Notes: generated from the letters alone by a model not told the origin. Shown: positions 24,287 through 35,131, counted from the stretch's first letter. The stretch is DNA of 64,000 nt from Paracoccaceae bacterium (GCA_023383015.1 JAHDXW010000015.1:33857-97856), one strand, 5' to 3'. Program-made: numbers and translations.

Positions 24287-24307
24287 GCCCAAGGCCGCAG
24301 GCCGGAC

Positions 24308-24352
24308 GGAAAAGGGCCCGCGCCGGGATACCGGCGCGGGCCCTTCCTGTTG
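24308..24352. terminator. Bidirectional terminator between rplI and tig
   Basis: A perfect 15-bp stem (24312-24326 with 24331-24345) and GATA loop. On the plus strand it is followed by TTCCTGTT; on the minus strand by TTTTCC. It can end both rplI and the convergent tig transcript. Confidence 0.85.
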
Positions 24353-24382
24353 CGGGCGCGGATGCCGCGAAGGCGGCGGCGC

Positions 24383-25714
24383 TCAGACGTCGTCGAGAGC
24401 GTCCACCGCCGCCTGCAGCTCGTCCTTGGTCGCCTGCCGCTCGGTCACCATGGCGAGGGCGAAGATGTGGTCGACGACCTTGTCCTCGAAGATCGGGGCG
24501 CGGATCTGCTGCTGGACGCCGGCGTTCTTCTGGACGAACTCGAAGAAGGCGCGCTCCTGCCCGGGGTACTGGCGAGCCTGCGCGAGGACCGCCTGGGTCA
24601 TCTCGCCCTCGGTGACGGTGATCTCGGCCTTGCGCCCGATCTCGGCCAGGAGGAGCCCCAGCCGCACCCGCCGCTCGGCCAGCTTGCGGTGCTCCTCGCC
24701 CGGGGTGATGTCGGGGTGATCGTGGCCGTGGACGTCGGGGTTCTCCTCGTGCCACAGCTGGTGGGCGATCTGACGGGCCTCCGCGTCAACCAGCGTCGGC
24801 GGGAGATCGAAGCCGACGCGCGCATCCAGCGCATCGAGCAGCGCGCGCTTCATCACCGCCCGGGTGGCGCCGCGGTACTCGGCCTCGATCCGCTCGGTGA
24901 TCTGGCGCCGCAGCGCCTCGAGATCGGCGGCGCCATACTTCTCGGCCAGAGCGTCCTCGATGGCGGCCGGCTTGCGGGCCTGCACCGCCTTGACGGAGAC
25001 GGAGAACTCGGCGGCCTTGCCGGCCAGGTGGCGGACGCCGTAGCTTTCGGGGAAGGTGACCGCGACGGTGCGGTCTTCGCCGGCGGTCGCGCCGACAAGC
25101 TGGTCCTCGAAACCGGGGATGAAGCTGTTCGAGCCCAGAACCAGCGGGTGGTCGGTGCCGCTGCCGCCCTCGAAGGCCTCGCCGCCGATGCGGCCGGTAT
25201 AGTCGATCACCACCTGGTCGCCGGATTCGGCAGGCGTTCCCGCGGGCCGGTCCTCGAAGCTGCCGGCGTTGGCCGCGAGCCGCGCCAGCGCGTCGTCGAC
25301 CGCCTCGGGCGTCGCCGCGACCACCAGCTTGTCGAGCGCGATGTCCGAGAAGCCGACCTCGGGCACGTCGGGCAGCGCCTCGTAGGTCATCGACACCACG
25401 ACGTCGTCACCCTCCTTCCAGGACTCGGCCTCCATCCGGACCTCGGGCTGAAGCGCGGGACGATCGCCGGTGGCCTCGAAATGCGACCGCATGGCGCCGT
25501 CGATCGCCTCCTGCATCGCGTCGCCGAGTAGCCGCGGCCCGAACTGGCGCCGCAGGATGGGCATCGGCACCTTGCCCTTGCGGAAGCCCTTGATCTCGAT
25601 CTCGGGGCGGGCCTCGACCAGCTTCTCCTGCACCTTCGCCTCGAGCTCGTCCGCCGTCACCGTGATGGTGTAGCGCCGCTTCAGCCCTTCGGTTTCGGTC
25701 GCGATGACCTGCAT
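24383..25714 (-). CDS. tig: Trigger factor (ribosome-bound chaperone)
   Basis: 443 residues. The N-terminal ribosome-binding domain has the signature [14 protein letters not shown] around residue 45; the FKBP-like PPIase domain lies at about 160-245 ([20 protein letters not shown]); the C-terminal chaperone arms fill the rest. The ATG at 25714 gives the family start [18 protein letters not shown], with GGACGAAGG upstream. It is 23 bases downstream of tRNA-Leu on the same strand, so it may share that transcript, and it converges on the ribosomal operon. Confidence 0.95.
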   Translation of the reverse strand: MQVIATETEGLKRRYTITVTADELEAKVQEKLVEARPEIEIKGFRKGKVPMPILRRQFGPRLLGDAMQEAIDGAMRSHFEATGDRPALQPEVRMEAESWKEGDDVVVSMTYEALPDVPEVGFSDIALDKLVVAATPEAVDDALARLAANAGSFEDRPAGTPAESGDQVVIDYTGRIGGEAFEGGSGTDHPLVLGSNSFIPGFEDQLVGATAGEDRTVAVTFPESYGVRHLAGKAAEFSVSVKAVQARKPAAIEDALAEKYGAADLEALRRQITERIEAEYRGATRAVMKRALLDALDARVGFDLPPTLVDAEARQIAHQLWHEENPDVHGHDHPDITPGEEHRKLAERRVRLGLLLAEIGRKAEITVTEGEMTQAVLAQARQYPGQERAFFEFVQKNAGVQQQIRAPIFEDKVVDHIFALAMVTERQATKDELQAAVDALDDV

Positions 25715-25737
25715 GCCTTCGTCCTTCCCTGACATTC

Positions 25738-25822
25738 TGGTGCGGGTGGAGGGACTTGAACCCCCATGCCTCGCGGCGCCAGAACCTAAATCTGGTGCGT
25801 CTGCCCGTTCCGCCACACCCGC
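25738..25822 (-). tRNA. tRNA-Leu (anticodon UAG)
   Basis: 85 bases including encoded CCA. Acceptor arm GCGGGTG pairs with CACCCGC; anticodon stem CCAGA/TCTGG with loop TTTAGGT gives UAG; a long class II variable arm follows; the T arm has GGTTCAAGT. It reads CUA and related CUN leucine codons. It lies just upstream of tig. Confidence 0.95.
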
Positions 25823-26001
25823 AAGCACACTGGGGCGCTACGCCCTGCCGCCGTGCGGGGCGCCGGCCCGGAAGCCCGCGCCCTTCTAGCAAAGGGCCCG
25901 GGGCGATGCGAGAGGAAAAAGCGCCACCGGAATGGCGGCCGGCCAACCAAATCCCGCCACAATCGTGAACGATCCCTGTGCGGAACGACCGGAGCAGCGC
26001 C

Positions 26002-26493
26002 ATGATCCCAGCCGTCGCCGCCGCCACTGCCGCAGCCGTTCGCGCGTCGCCCCCCGCATGCGGGATCGCGGCCGGGACGGCAGTGCTGACGCGCGACGGC
26101 GAGATTCCGGTGGACTGGCTGATGGCGGGCGACCGGGTGATCACGCGCGACACCGGCCTGGCGACGCTGCTGGCGGTGGAGAGCCGGGTGGTGCCGCAGG
26201 CCGGGCTGGTGCGGGTGCGGGCCGGGGCGCTGGGGGCGGGGCGGCCGGGGCACGACCTGCTGCTGGCACCCGACCAGCCGGTGCTGCTGCGCGACTGGCG
26301 CGCGCGCGCCATGTTCGGGCTGCCGCAGGTGCGGGTGCCGGTGGCGGCGCTGCTCGAGGGCGAGGGCATCGCCGCGGTCGGGGCCGGGGGCGAGCTGCGC
26401 CTGTTCACCCTGGTCCTCGCCGACCCCCATGTCATCTATGCCGACGGGGTCGAGCTTTTCGCGTCCACCCCGGCGCGTGCCGCCGTCGCATGA
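26002..26493 (+). CDS. Hint-domain protein
   Basis: 163 residues. A Hint (Hedgehog/intein, Hint_2 type) fold covers residues 20-155: CGIAAGTAVLTRDGEIPVDW, then LMAGDRVITRDTGLATLLAV, and HDLLLAPDQPVLLRD. Stand-alone Hint_2 proteins are common in Rhodobacterales, often with secreted calcium-binding repeats, which are absent here. The ATG at 26002 was preferred to an upstream GTG. No partner gene or splice partner is near; function unknown. Its stop is 25 bases from the convergent dddP stop. Confidence 0.78.
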   Translation: MIPAVAAATAAAVRASPPACGIAAGTAVLTRDGEIPVDWLMAGDRVITRDTGLATLLAVESRVVPQAGLVRVRAGALGAGRPGHDLLLAPDQPVLLRDWRARAMFGLPQVRVPVAALLEGEGIAAVGAGGELRLFTLVLADPHVIYADGVELFASTPARAAVA

Positions 26494-26518
26494 GCACGGC
26501 CCGCGTGCCGCCGCCGCC

Positions 26519-27856
26519 CTAGGCCTGCCCCGCCAGCGCGGCGTCGAAGGGGTAGCGCGTCAGCGTCTCGGACCCTGCGGCGGTCACCAGCACCTGGTCC
26601 TCGAGCTTGATGGAGAAGTCGCCGCCCTCGGGGCTGACCAGTGCCTCGACGCAGATCACCATCCCGGCCTCGATCACCGCGTCAAACGCGCCCTCGGCCC
26701 AGCCGTCGGGATAGGGAACGAAGGGCCATTCGTCGCACAGCCCGACGCCGTGCATCTTGCATGAGTACTTCTGCCGCCGGAAGGCCGGGGAAAGCTCGTG
26801 GCCGCCGAAGGTGAGCTCGCGGATGCCGACCCCCGGCCGGAGCCGCGCCTTGTGCGAGTCGATGTGGTCGAGGGCGTGTCGGAAGGCCGACACCATGGCC
26901 TCGGGGGGCGGCCGCCGGCCGATCCACCAGCTCCGGCTGATATCGATGCAGATGCCGTAGCAGCCGATCAGGTCGGTATCGAAGGCGACGATCTCGTTGT
27001 CCTGCACGATCCGCGGGCCGCATTCCTGGAACCAGGGGTTGGTGCGGGGCCCCGAGGCAAGCAGCCGCGTCTCGATCCACTCGCCGCCGCGGCGGATGTT
27101 GCCGGCATGAAGCTCGGCCCAGATCGCATCCTCGCTGACGCCGCCCTTCGGCACCTCGGCGCGGGCAAAGGCCTCCATCCCGGCCACCGCCGCCTCGCAG
27201 GCGTGGTGGGCGCAGCGCATCGCGGCGATCTCGTCGGGGCCCTTGATGGCACGGACGCGCTCGGTCACAGCCTCGCCCTCGAGCACCTGAAAGCCCGCGC
27301 GCTCGAGCGCGCGCAGCCCGTGGACCATGATCTTGTCGACCGCCAGCCGCCGGTTTCGGCCGGCATGGGCGGCCATGACCTCGCCGACCTGGCCGGCGAA
27401 GGCGGTCGCGTCCTGGGCGGTCCGGTCGCCGCAGACGTTGTAGAAGAACGATGCACCGTGCCGGATCTCGCGCACCAGCGGGTTGAACGTGACAAGGAAG
27501 GGCGCCTGACGGTATTCCCAGACCACCATGTGCCCGTCGGCACAGAGCAGCACCGCCCGGAACGGGTTGTGGCTGTTCCACAGCTGCATGTTGGTGGTGT
27601 CGGTGGCGTAGCGGATGTTGAGCGGATCGAACAGAAGCAGGCCGCCGATGTCCTGCGCGGCCAGGGCGGCGGTCAGCCGCCGCCATCGGTATTCCCGCAT
27701 CCTCGGCAGGTCGGGCAGGGCAAGCCCCGCCGCCTCCCATTCGCGGAAGGCAAGCCGGGTCGGCCCGATCTCCACCCGGTCGGCATCGTTGGGGGTGCCG
27801 TCGGCCATCCGGGCGCCGCGCCCGGGGTCGATCTTGCGCGGCGGCCGTCCCGGCAT
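26519..27856 (-). CDS. dddP: DMSP lyase DddP (M24 metallopeptidase-like)
   Basis: 445 residues, the length of DddP. It follows the roseobacter DddP sequence closely as I remember it: RKIDPGRGA near the start, IGPTRLAFREWEAAGLALPD, NIRYATDTTNMQLWNSHNPF, ETRLLASGPRTNPWFQECGP, and the metal-binding segments FDTDLIG, CIDISRSWW, MHGVGLCDEWP and VCVEAL with IKLEDQVLV. DddP cleaves dimethylsulfoniopropionate to dimethylsulfide and acrylate. The ATG at 27856 has a GGGGAGGGG ribosome site. It is divergent from the HODM-like gene with 144 bases between. A plain Xaa-Pro peptidase is the alternative but fits less well. Confidence 0.9.
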   Translation of the reverse strand: MPGRPPRKIDPGRGARMADGTPNDADRVEIGPTRLAFREWEAAGLALPDLPRMREYRWRRLTAALAAQDIGGLLLFDPLNIRYATDTTNMQLWNSHNPFRAVLLCADGHMVVWEYRQAPFLVTFNPLVREIRHGASFFYNVCGDRTAQDATAFAGQVGEVMAAHAGRNRRLAVDKIMVHGLRALERAGFQVLEGEAVTERVRAIKGPDEIAAMRCAHHACEAAVAGMEAFARAEVPKGGVSEDAIWAELHAGNIRRGGEWIETRLLASGPRTNPWFQECGPRIVQDNEIVAFDTDLIGCYGICIDISRSWWIGRRPPPEAMVSAFRHALDHIDSHKARLRPGVGIRELTFGGHELSPAFRRQKYSCKMHGVGLCDEWPFVPYPDGWAEGAFDAVIEAGMVICVEALVSPEGGDFSIKLEDQVLVTAAGSETLTRYPFDAALAGQA

Positions 27857-28000
27857 GATGCCCCTCCCCCGTCCGGACGCGGCCAGCCTGCCGCAGCCGA
27901 GGTCGGGCGGGCGCGGCCGGGTGCGACAGGGCAGGTCGCTTTCCAGCCGGCGGGGTGCGCGGGTGCCCCCTTGCCGGCGGCTGGGGGCGCGGTGCCGCGG

Positions 28001-28837
28001 ATGACCCCGGTTCTTCACGACCGGCTGCCGTTCCCGCCACCCTGGGAGGCGCCGGGCGGTGCCCGCCTGCCGGGGATGCAGCCGCTTGATCCGGCCGACT
28101 GGATCCTCGTCGACCCTGCCCATGCCGCCCAGATGGCCCTGCGCGACGCGCTGGTGGCCGCCCGGCCGGACGAGGTTCACGCCCTGCGCCCGGCAGCACG
28201 GGCGGCGGCGGGGGAACTGCTTGCGCAGGTGCTTGCCGCTCTTGGCCACCGCCCCGACCACGAAGTGACGACGCAGGTGGTGCGCCGGCCTGACGGCTGC
28301 CGCGTGGCGCTGGACCACGACGCGCCGATGCTGACGCTCGGCAGGCTGGTGCAATGCGATTTGTGCCTGCTGGTGCCGGGCGCGGACGGGATGCACCGTC
28401 TCGAGGCGGCAATCCTGTGCTTTCCGGCGTCGTGGACGCTGGCTGAGAAACTGGGCCGGCCGCTCGGGGCCATCCACGCCCCGGTGCCCGTCTATGACGA
28501 GGGGCTGGCGCGGCGGGTCCAGCGGCTGGTCGACATGCTGCGCCCCGGCCGGCCGCTGTGGCGGACCAACGCTCTGCTCTACGCCGACGCCGCGCTTTTC
28601 CATCCCCGCAGCGAGACCTCCCCGCGCGTCGAGCACGCCGGCGAGGCGCGCTTCCTGCGCGCCGAGCGTCAGGTGCTGTCGCTGCTGCCCGCAAGCGGGG
28701 CGGTGGCCTTCGCGATCCACAGTGCAGTGGTGCCGCTCGAACGGCTGCCGGCAGCGACCCGCGCGGCGCTGATCGCCCATCGGGGCCCGGCCGGGGCCGG
28801 GCCCCGCGGGGTCAGAGAACCGCCGACATTGCCGTGA
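28001..28837 (+). CDS. HODM-type haem-dependent oxidative N-demethylase (DUF3445)
   Basis: 278 residues matching DUF3445 / HODM alpha subunit: RLPGMQPLDPADWILVD near the start, LGRLVQCDLCLL, AAILCFPASWTLAEKLGRPL and IHAPVPVYDEGLARRV, then WRTNALLY. Characterised members use a haem and dioxygen to demethylate dimethylamine-type substrates, releasing formaldehyde. The partner subunits (ferredoxin/flavin reductase and THF-binding) are not in this window. It stands back to back with dddP and overlaps the next, convergent gene by 26 bases. Confidence 0.82.
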   Translation: MTPVLHDRLPFPPPWEAPGGARLPGMQPLDPADWILVDPAHAAQMALRDALVAARPDEVHALRPAARAAAGELLAQVLAALGHRPDHEVTTQVVRRPDGCRVALDHDAPMLTLGRLVQCDLCLLVPGADGMHRLEAAILCFPASWTLAEKLGRPLGAIHAPVPVYDEGLARRVQRLVDMLRPGRPLWRTNALLYADAALFHPRSETSPRVEHAGEARFLRAERQVLSLLPASGAVAFAIHSAVVPLERLPAATRAALIAHRGPAGAGPRGVREPPTLP

Positions 28838-29792
28838 CGATGTCGGACTGGCTGAAGGCGATGAACGCCCCGGTCAGCGCCATCATCCGTGCCGACAGCC
28901 GCATGTCGGTGCGGCCGCGCAGCAGGTTGTGGGTGACCACCGCCGCGCCCACGGGCAGCGCCACCACCAGCAGGGTCATGTCCATCGCCGTGGCGCTGAG
29001 ACGCATGGCGAGGGTCGGTTCGGACTCCGGCCGCGGTGCGGCCGCGCCCGCCGCGCCGCGCGCCGCCGCGGGCGGTGCGTCGGTCACATCGGGGTAGAGC
29101 GCCGCGCGGACGCGCCGCAGTTCGGCCTCGGGAAGCCCGGGGATGTCGGGGCGGTCATTGGCGACCTCGACCGGCACCGCGGCCGCCGGCCGGGGGCGGG
29201 CGACGCGCCGCACCTTCACCCGCGGCGGGGGCAGCAGCAGAACCGGCCCCGTGCCTGCGTCGGGCTCCTCGGCGCCGGGCTCCGGCCGGTGGGGCGGTCG
29301 CCGCGCCAGCAGCGTCGGGGCGTTCTGCGCGAAGCGGCCGAACTCTTCGGCGGTGAACAGCATCCGGTCGCGGGCCCACAGGACGATGGCCTCGCTATCC
29401 TGGCCGACCAGATGCGACAGCACCTGCCGGAAGGTCGCCTGCGCCGCGTCGCCGTCCTCGGCCACCTGGGCGCAGGACAGCACCAGCCGGCAGCCGTGGG
29501 CGGCCAGCCGGTCGACCGCGGCCTCGTCGTTGGCCGGGTCGCAGTGGCGCGCGGGGCGACGGTAGTCGGCATAGTCGGTGCGCGGTGCCGGCCCCGTGCG
29601 CCAGGCGGCCGTCAGCCGCAGTGAACCCAGCCTGAGCGTGGCCAGCCCCGGCCCCTCGAGCCCGATCTCCTCGACCGTGACCCCCTGATGCAGCAGATGC
29701 CGCGTCAGCGCCGACAGCATGGTCGCGAAACGGTGATCCTCACCATGAGGAAGGAGAATCGTCACCAGGGCACCCATGGGATTGTTCGCCAT
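28812..29792 (-). CDS. Rhodobacterales hypothetical protein with C-terminal membrane segments
   Basis: 326 residues, not recognised. The N-terminal ~165 residues look like a folded alpha/beta domain (MGALVTILLPHGEDHRFATM; VDRLAAHGCRLVLSCAQ; SEAIVLWARDRMLFTAEEFG). A Pro/Arg/Glu-rich linker (165-255) leads to a short acidic helix and two C-terminal hydrophobic segments (MDMTLLVVALPVGAAVV and ARMMALTGAFIAFSQ), so the soluble domain is probably cytoplasmic and tethered to the membrane. Proteins of this kind seem confined to the order. Its ATG is 178 bases from the glnA stop on the same strand. Confidence 0.55.
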   Translation of the reverse strand: MANNPMGALVTILLPHGEDHRFATMLSALTRHLLHQGVTVEEIGLEGPGLATLRLGSLRLTAAWRTGPAPRTDYADYRRPARHCDPANDEAAVDRLAAHGCRLVLSCAQVAEDGDAAQATFRQVLSHLVGQDSEAIVLWARDRMLFTAEEFGRFAQNAPTLLARRPPHRPEPGAEEPDAGTGPVLLLPPPRVKVRRVARPRPAAAVPVEVANDRPDIPGLPEAELRRVRAALYPDVTDAPPAAARGAAGAAAPRPESEPTLAMRLSATAMDMTLLVVALPVGAAVVTHNLLRGRTDMRLSARMMALTGAFIAFSQSDIVTAMSAVL

Positions 29793-29919
29793 CTCCGGAC
29801 ACTCCGTTGCCGCATGCCCATGTTCTGACGCCGGAATGTGCCCGAAATGCGGTGCACTCTAGACGAATGAGGGACAAATCTTCTCAACCTCAGGTAATAT
29901 CAAGTATACATACATGTTT

Positions 29920-29942
29920 GGGGGCGCCGCAGTGGCGCCCCC
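29920..29942 (-). terminator. Hairpin after glnA
   Basis: A perfect 9-bp GC stem (29920-29928 with 29934-29942, 5-base loop) lies 28 bases after the glnA stop. On the transcribed strand it is followed by an AT-rich stretch (AAACATGTATGTATACTTG) rather than a T-run, so termination is probable but not textbook. The AT-rich stretch may also carry a promoter for the next gene downstream. Confidence 0.55.
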
Positions 29943-29970
29943 GTCGGCGTGGCCGGCCCGGACGAGGGAC

Positions 29971-31377
<1,407 letters not shown>

Positions 31378-31434
31378 TCTCTAGCTTCCCTTTTCGCAAG
31401 CCACGCCGGCCGCCGCATTGCCGCGGCGGCGGCC

Positions 31435-31812
<378 letters not shown>

Positions 31813-31949
31813 TCAGCACTTCCGGCGGGCGGTGCCAACGGGACAGGACGGGGCCGCGGGCCGGGCGGGTGCGGAATCGCGGCCCGCCGCACAAGGATTG
31901 GGCAGATCGCCCGAAAGACTGGCAGGAGCGCGACGAAGGCGCCGCAGGA

Positions 31950-32672
31950 ATGGAAGAAACCGTCACCACTGCCCAAATGCGCGCCATCGAGGCGGCGGCG
32001 ATAGCCGCGGGGGTTGCCACCGGCCTGGAGCTGATGGAACGCGCCGGGGCCGGTGTGGTGGCGGCGATCCTTGCCGAATGGCCCGAACTGGCGGGCCACC
32101 CCGGCCGCGCCGTGGTGCTGTGCGGGCCGGGCAACAACGGCGGCGACGGCTTCGTGGTGGCGCGGCTCTTGCACGGGCGGGGCTGGCAGGTCACGCTGTG
32201 GCTCTACGGCGATCCCGGGCGCCTGCCGCCCGACGCGCGGGCGAACTGCGACCGCTGGAGGGAGCTCGGCGCGCTGCGGCATCTGCCGCGGCCGGTGGTG
32301 GCGCGCTGGTTCTTCGACTACCTGCCGGCGGCCGACGGGCTCGGCCCCGGCGACCTGGCGGTGGATGCGCTGTTCGGAATCGGTCTGGCGCGGCCGGCCA
32401 CCGACGTCGCGCGCCTGTTCCAACGCTACAGCCCGCCGGACCGCCGCTGGCGCACCGTGGCCGTCGACGTGCCGAGCGGCATCGACGCGGACACCGGCCT
32501 GCCGCCGACCGACCCGGCGGGCGTGCCCGCCCCAGGGTTGATTCCGCCCGCCTTCGACGCCGACCTCACCGTCACCTTCCATGCCGCCAAGCGCGGCCAC
32601 CGGGCCGGCGCCGGCCGGCCGCCCTTCGGCAGGGTCGTGGTGGTTGACATCGGCCTGCCGCGGATCACCTGA
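31950..32672 (+). CDS. nnrE: NAD(P)HX epimerase
   Basis: 240 residues, YjeF N-terminal domain. Motifs: LELMERAGAGVV near residue 25, the loop GPGNNGGDGFVVARLL, VDALFGIGL and the substrate segment VDVPSGIDADTG. It epimerises damaged hydrated NAD(P)H so that NnrD can repair both forms. The ATG at 31950 was chosen because the preceding frame has no homology. It is normally fused to the dehydratase domain; here it ends 7 bases before nnrD. Divergent from glnB. Confidence 0.9.
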   Translation: MEETVTTAQMRAIEAAAIAAGVATGLELMERAGAGVVAAILAEWPELAGHPGRAVVLCGPGNNGGDGFVVARLLHGRGWQVTLWLYGDPGRLPPDARANCDRWRELGALRHLPRPVVARWFFDYLPAADGLGPGDLAVDALFGIGLARPATDVARLFQRYSPPDRRWRTVAVDVPSGIDADTGLPPTDPAGVPAPGLIPPAFDADLTVTFHAAKRGHRAGAGRPPFGRVVVVDIGLPRIT

Positions 32673-32679
32673 TCGCCCC

Positions 32680-33537
32680 ATGTCCACCGACCCGCCCTGC
32701 CCCGATCCGGCGCTGCTGCGCGACCGCCTGGCCAAGCGGCCCGACGGCTTCAAATACAGCCACGGCCATGCGCTGATCCTGTCGGGCGGGCCCGGCCAGG
32801 GGGGGGCGGCGCGGCTGGCCGCGCGCGGCGCGCTGCGCATCGGCGCGGGCCTGGTCACACTCGGCTGCCCGCTGCCGGCGCTGGCCGAGAACGCCGCCCG
32901 GCTGGACACGGTGATGCTGCGCCCGATCCACGACGCCGCGGCGCTGGCGCGGGTGCTCGAGGATGCGCGCTACAACGCCCTCTGCCTCGGGCCCGGCATG
33001 GGCTTCGCGCGGGCGCGCGAGTTGGTGCCGGTGGCACTGGCCTCCGGGCGGGGGGTGGTCGTGGATGCCGACGCGCTGTCGGCCTATGCCCCCGACCCGC
33101 CGGCGCTGTTCGCGCTGTGCACGCCGCGGACGGTGCTGACGCCGCACGGGGGCGAGTTCGCACGGCTGTTCCCCGACCTCTCGCCCAGGCTGCCCGACGC
33201 CCCCGCGAAAGCCGAGGCGGCGCGGCGCGCGGCGCGGCGGGCCGGCGCGGTGGTGCTCTACAAGGGCGCCGAGACGGTGATCGCGGCCCCCGACGGACGC
33301 ATCGCGCTGTCGGACGCGCGCGGGGCGCGCGCGGCGCCCTGGCTGGCCACCGCGGGGTCGGGCGACGTGCTTGCCGGCTTCATCGCCGGCCTTCTCGCCC
33401 GCGGCCTGCCGGCGATGGAGGCGGCCGAGACGGCGGCCTTCCTGCATGTCGAGTGCGCCCGCAGCTTCGGCCCCGGGCTGATCGCCGAGGATCTGCCGGA
33501 GGCTCTGCCGGCGGTGTTCCGAGACCTCGGGCTCTAG
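32680..33537 (+). CDS. nnrD: ADP-dependent NAD(P)HX dehydratase
   Basis: 285 residues, carbohydrate-kinase-like domain of YjeF C-terminus. Motifs: GHALILSGGPGQGGAARLAA, LCLGPGMGF, VVVDADALSAYA, TPHGGEFARLF, and the ADP/ribose site TAGSGDVLAGFIAGLLARG. It dehydrates S-NAD(P)HX using ADP. The independent ATG at 32680, 7 bases after the nnrE stop, makes a two-gene arrangement rather than a frameshifted fusion: both ends are well formed. Confidence 0.92.
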   Translation: MSTDPPCPDPALLRDRLAKRPDGFKYSHGHALILSGGPGQGGAARLAARGALRIGAGLVTLGCPLPALAENAARLDTVMLRPIHDAAALARVLEDARYNALCLGPGMGFARARELVPVALASGRGVVVDADALSAYAPDPPALFALCTPRTVLTPHGGEFARLFPDLSPRLPDAPAKAEAARRAARRAGAVVLYKGAETVIAAPDGRIALSDARGARAAPWLATAGSGDVLAGFIAGLLARGLPAMEAAETAAFLHVECARSFGPGLIAEDLPEALPAVFRDLGL

Positions 33538-33813
33538 GGCCATGCCGGCCCGGCCCGGCTGCCACCCCGCCGCGCAGCGGATGTTCCTGCCATCGCCCGT
33601 CCTCAGCTATCCCGCGGAGGATGCCACCGGGAGCGCCGCCGGCCCCACTGACCGGTGGCATGGGGCGTGATGCCCCCCGGGGGGGCGCCGCGGGCCGCTC
33701 GCGCGGGCCGGCACCGGCAGGCCGGCCCGCTCACCATCGCGTGAGCACCGTCACGCCCGGCCCGACCCCGGCGTAGGGGCAAGCCGACAGTCGCGCCGCA
33801 AGGAGATACCGCC

Positions 33814-35028
33814 ATGGCCACCGAGACCCTGACCTTCCCCGGCCATTCCGGCGCCGCGCTCGCGGGCCGGCTCGACCTGCCCGAGGGATCTCTGCGGGCG
33901 GCTGCGCTCTTCGCCCACTGCTTCACCTGCGGCAAGGACGTCCATGCCGCCCGCCGCATCGCCGCGCACCTTGCGGCCCGGGGCATCGCCGTGCTGCGCT
34001 TCGACTTCACCGGCCTCGGCCAGTCCGGGGGCAGCTTCGCCGCCACCACCTTCTCCTCCAACACCGCCGATCTCGCCGCCGCCGCCCGGTCCATGGCCGA
34101 CCGCGGCCTACCGCCGGCGCTGCTGATCGGCCATTCGCTGGGGGGTGCCGCCGTCCTCGCCGCGGCGCCGCGGATCGGCGGCGTGCGGGCGGTGGCGGTG
34201 ATCGGCGCGCCCTTCGCGCCCGCCCACGTCACCCGCCACTTCGCCGACGCGCTGGCCGACATCGCCCGCGACGGCGCCGCCGCGGTCAGCCTCGGCGGGC
34301 GGACGGTGACGGTCGGGCGCGACTTCCTCGACGATGCCGGCGAGGCCGACCTCGCCCCGGCGATCGGCGGGCTCGGCGCGGCGCTCCTCGTCCTGCACGC
34401 CCCGCGCGACGCCTTGGTCGGCATCGACAATGCCACCCGCATCTTCCAGGCGGCCCGCCACCCGAAAAGCTTCGTCGCCCTCGACGGCGCCGACCACATG
34501 CTCGGCCGCCCGGAGGATGCCGAATACGCCGCCGGCGTCATCGCCGCCTGGGCCGACCGCTTCCTGCCCGCAGCGCCGGCCGAACCGGCGCGCGCCGCCG
34601 TGCCCGAGGGCATCGTCCGGGTCAGCGAGGCCGATGCCGCCGGCTTTCTGCAGGACATCATGGTCGGCCCCCACCACCTGCTCGCCGACGAGCCGCAGGC
34701 GGCGGGCGGCAGAGACCTCGGCCCCTCGCCCTACGGCCTGCTCGCCGCCGGGCTTGGCGCCTGCACGGCGATGACGATCCGCATGTACGCCCGCCGCAAG
34801 GGCTGGCCGCTCGCCCATGTCGCCGTCGACGTGAGCCACGCCAAGGTCCACGCCGCCGACTGCGCCGACTGCGGCGAGCGGTCGCGCATCGACCGCTTCA
34901 CCCGCCGCATCCGCCTCGACGGGCCGCTCGATGCCGACATGCAGGCGCGGCTGATGGAGATCGCCGACCGCTGCCCGGTCCACCGCACGCTCGAGGCCCG
35001 CGCCGAGATCGTCACCGAACGGGCCTGA
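33814..35028 (+). CDS. Alpha/beta hydrolase-OsmC fusion protein
   Basis: 404 residues with two domains. Residues 1-255: alpha/beta hydrolase, nucleophile Ser in LIGHSLGGAAVLAAAPRI (about residue 109), HCFTCGKDVHAARRIAAHLA near the start. Residues 265-404: OsmC/Ohr-like domain with two peroxidatic-type Cys in AAGLGACTAMTIRMYA and DRCPVHRTLEARAEI. The fusion is a known but uncharacterised architecture in proteobacteria, likely for oxidised or electrophilic small molecules. AAGGAGA lies seven bases before the ATG. Confidence 0.88.
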   Translation: MATETLTFPGHSGAALAGRLDLPEGSLRAAALFAHCFTCGKDVHAARRIAAHLAARGIAVLRFDFTGLGQSGGSFAATTFSSNTADLAAAARSMADRGLPPALLIGHSLGGAAVLAAAPRIGGVRAVAVIGAPFAPAHVTRHFADALADIARDGAAAVSLGGRTVTVGRDFLDDAGEADLAPAIGGLGAALLVLHAPRDALVGIDNATRIFQAARHPKSFVALDGADHMLGRPEDAEYAAGVIAAWADRFLPAAPAEPARAAVPEGIVRVSEADAAGFLQDIMVGPHHLLADEPQAAGGRDLGPSPYGLLAAGLGACTAMTIRMYARRKGWPLAHVAVDVSHAKVHAADCADCGERSRIDRFTRRIRLDGPLDADMQARLMEIADRCPVHRTLEARAEIVTERA

Positions 35029-35131
35029 GCGGACGCGCGCCCCGGGCGGCCGGCGCGCCCCGCACCCGACGTCCGCGGCGCCCTCCCGGCGCGGCGAGAC
35101 GGCACGCGCGCCCGGGCGCCGCAGCCGCCGA

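Noticed and set aside
24350..25531. 393-codon open frame on the plus strand
   Set aside because: Antisense to trigger factor; no motif, and starts within the terminator region.
31832..31837. TGGCAC as a sigma54 -24 element upstream of glnB
   Set aside because: The -12 side (GCCGG at the proper distance) does not match TTGC; not enough for a sigma54 call.
33538..33813. Possible small gene or RNA between nnrD and the hydrolase-OsmC gene
   Set aside because: 276 GC-rich bases with several hairpins but no T-run, promoter or plausible start; nothing supportable.
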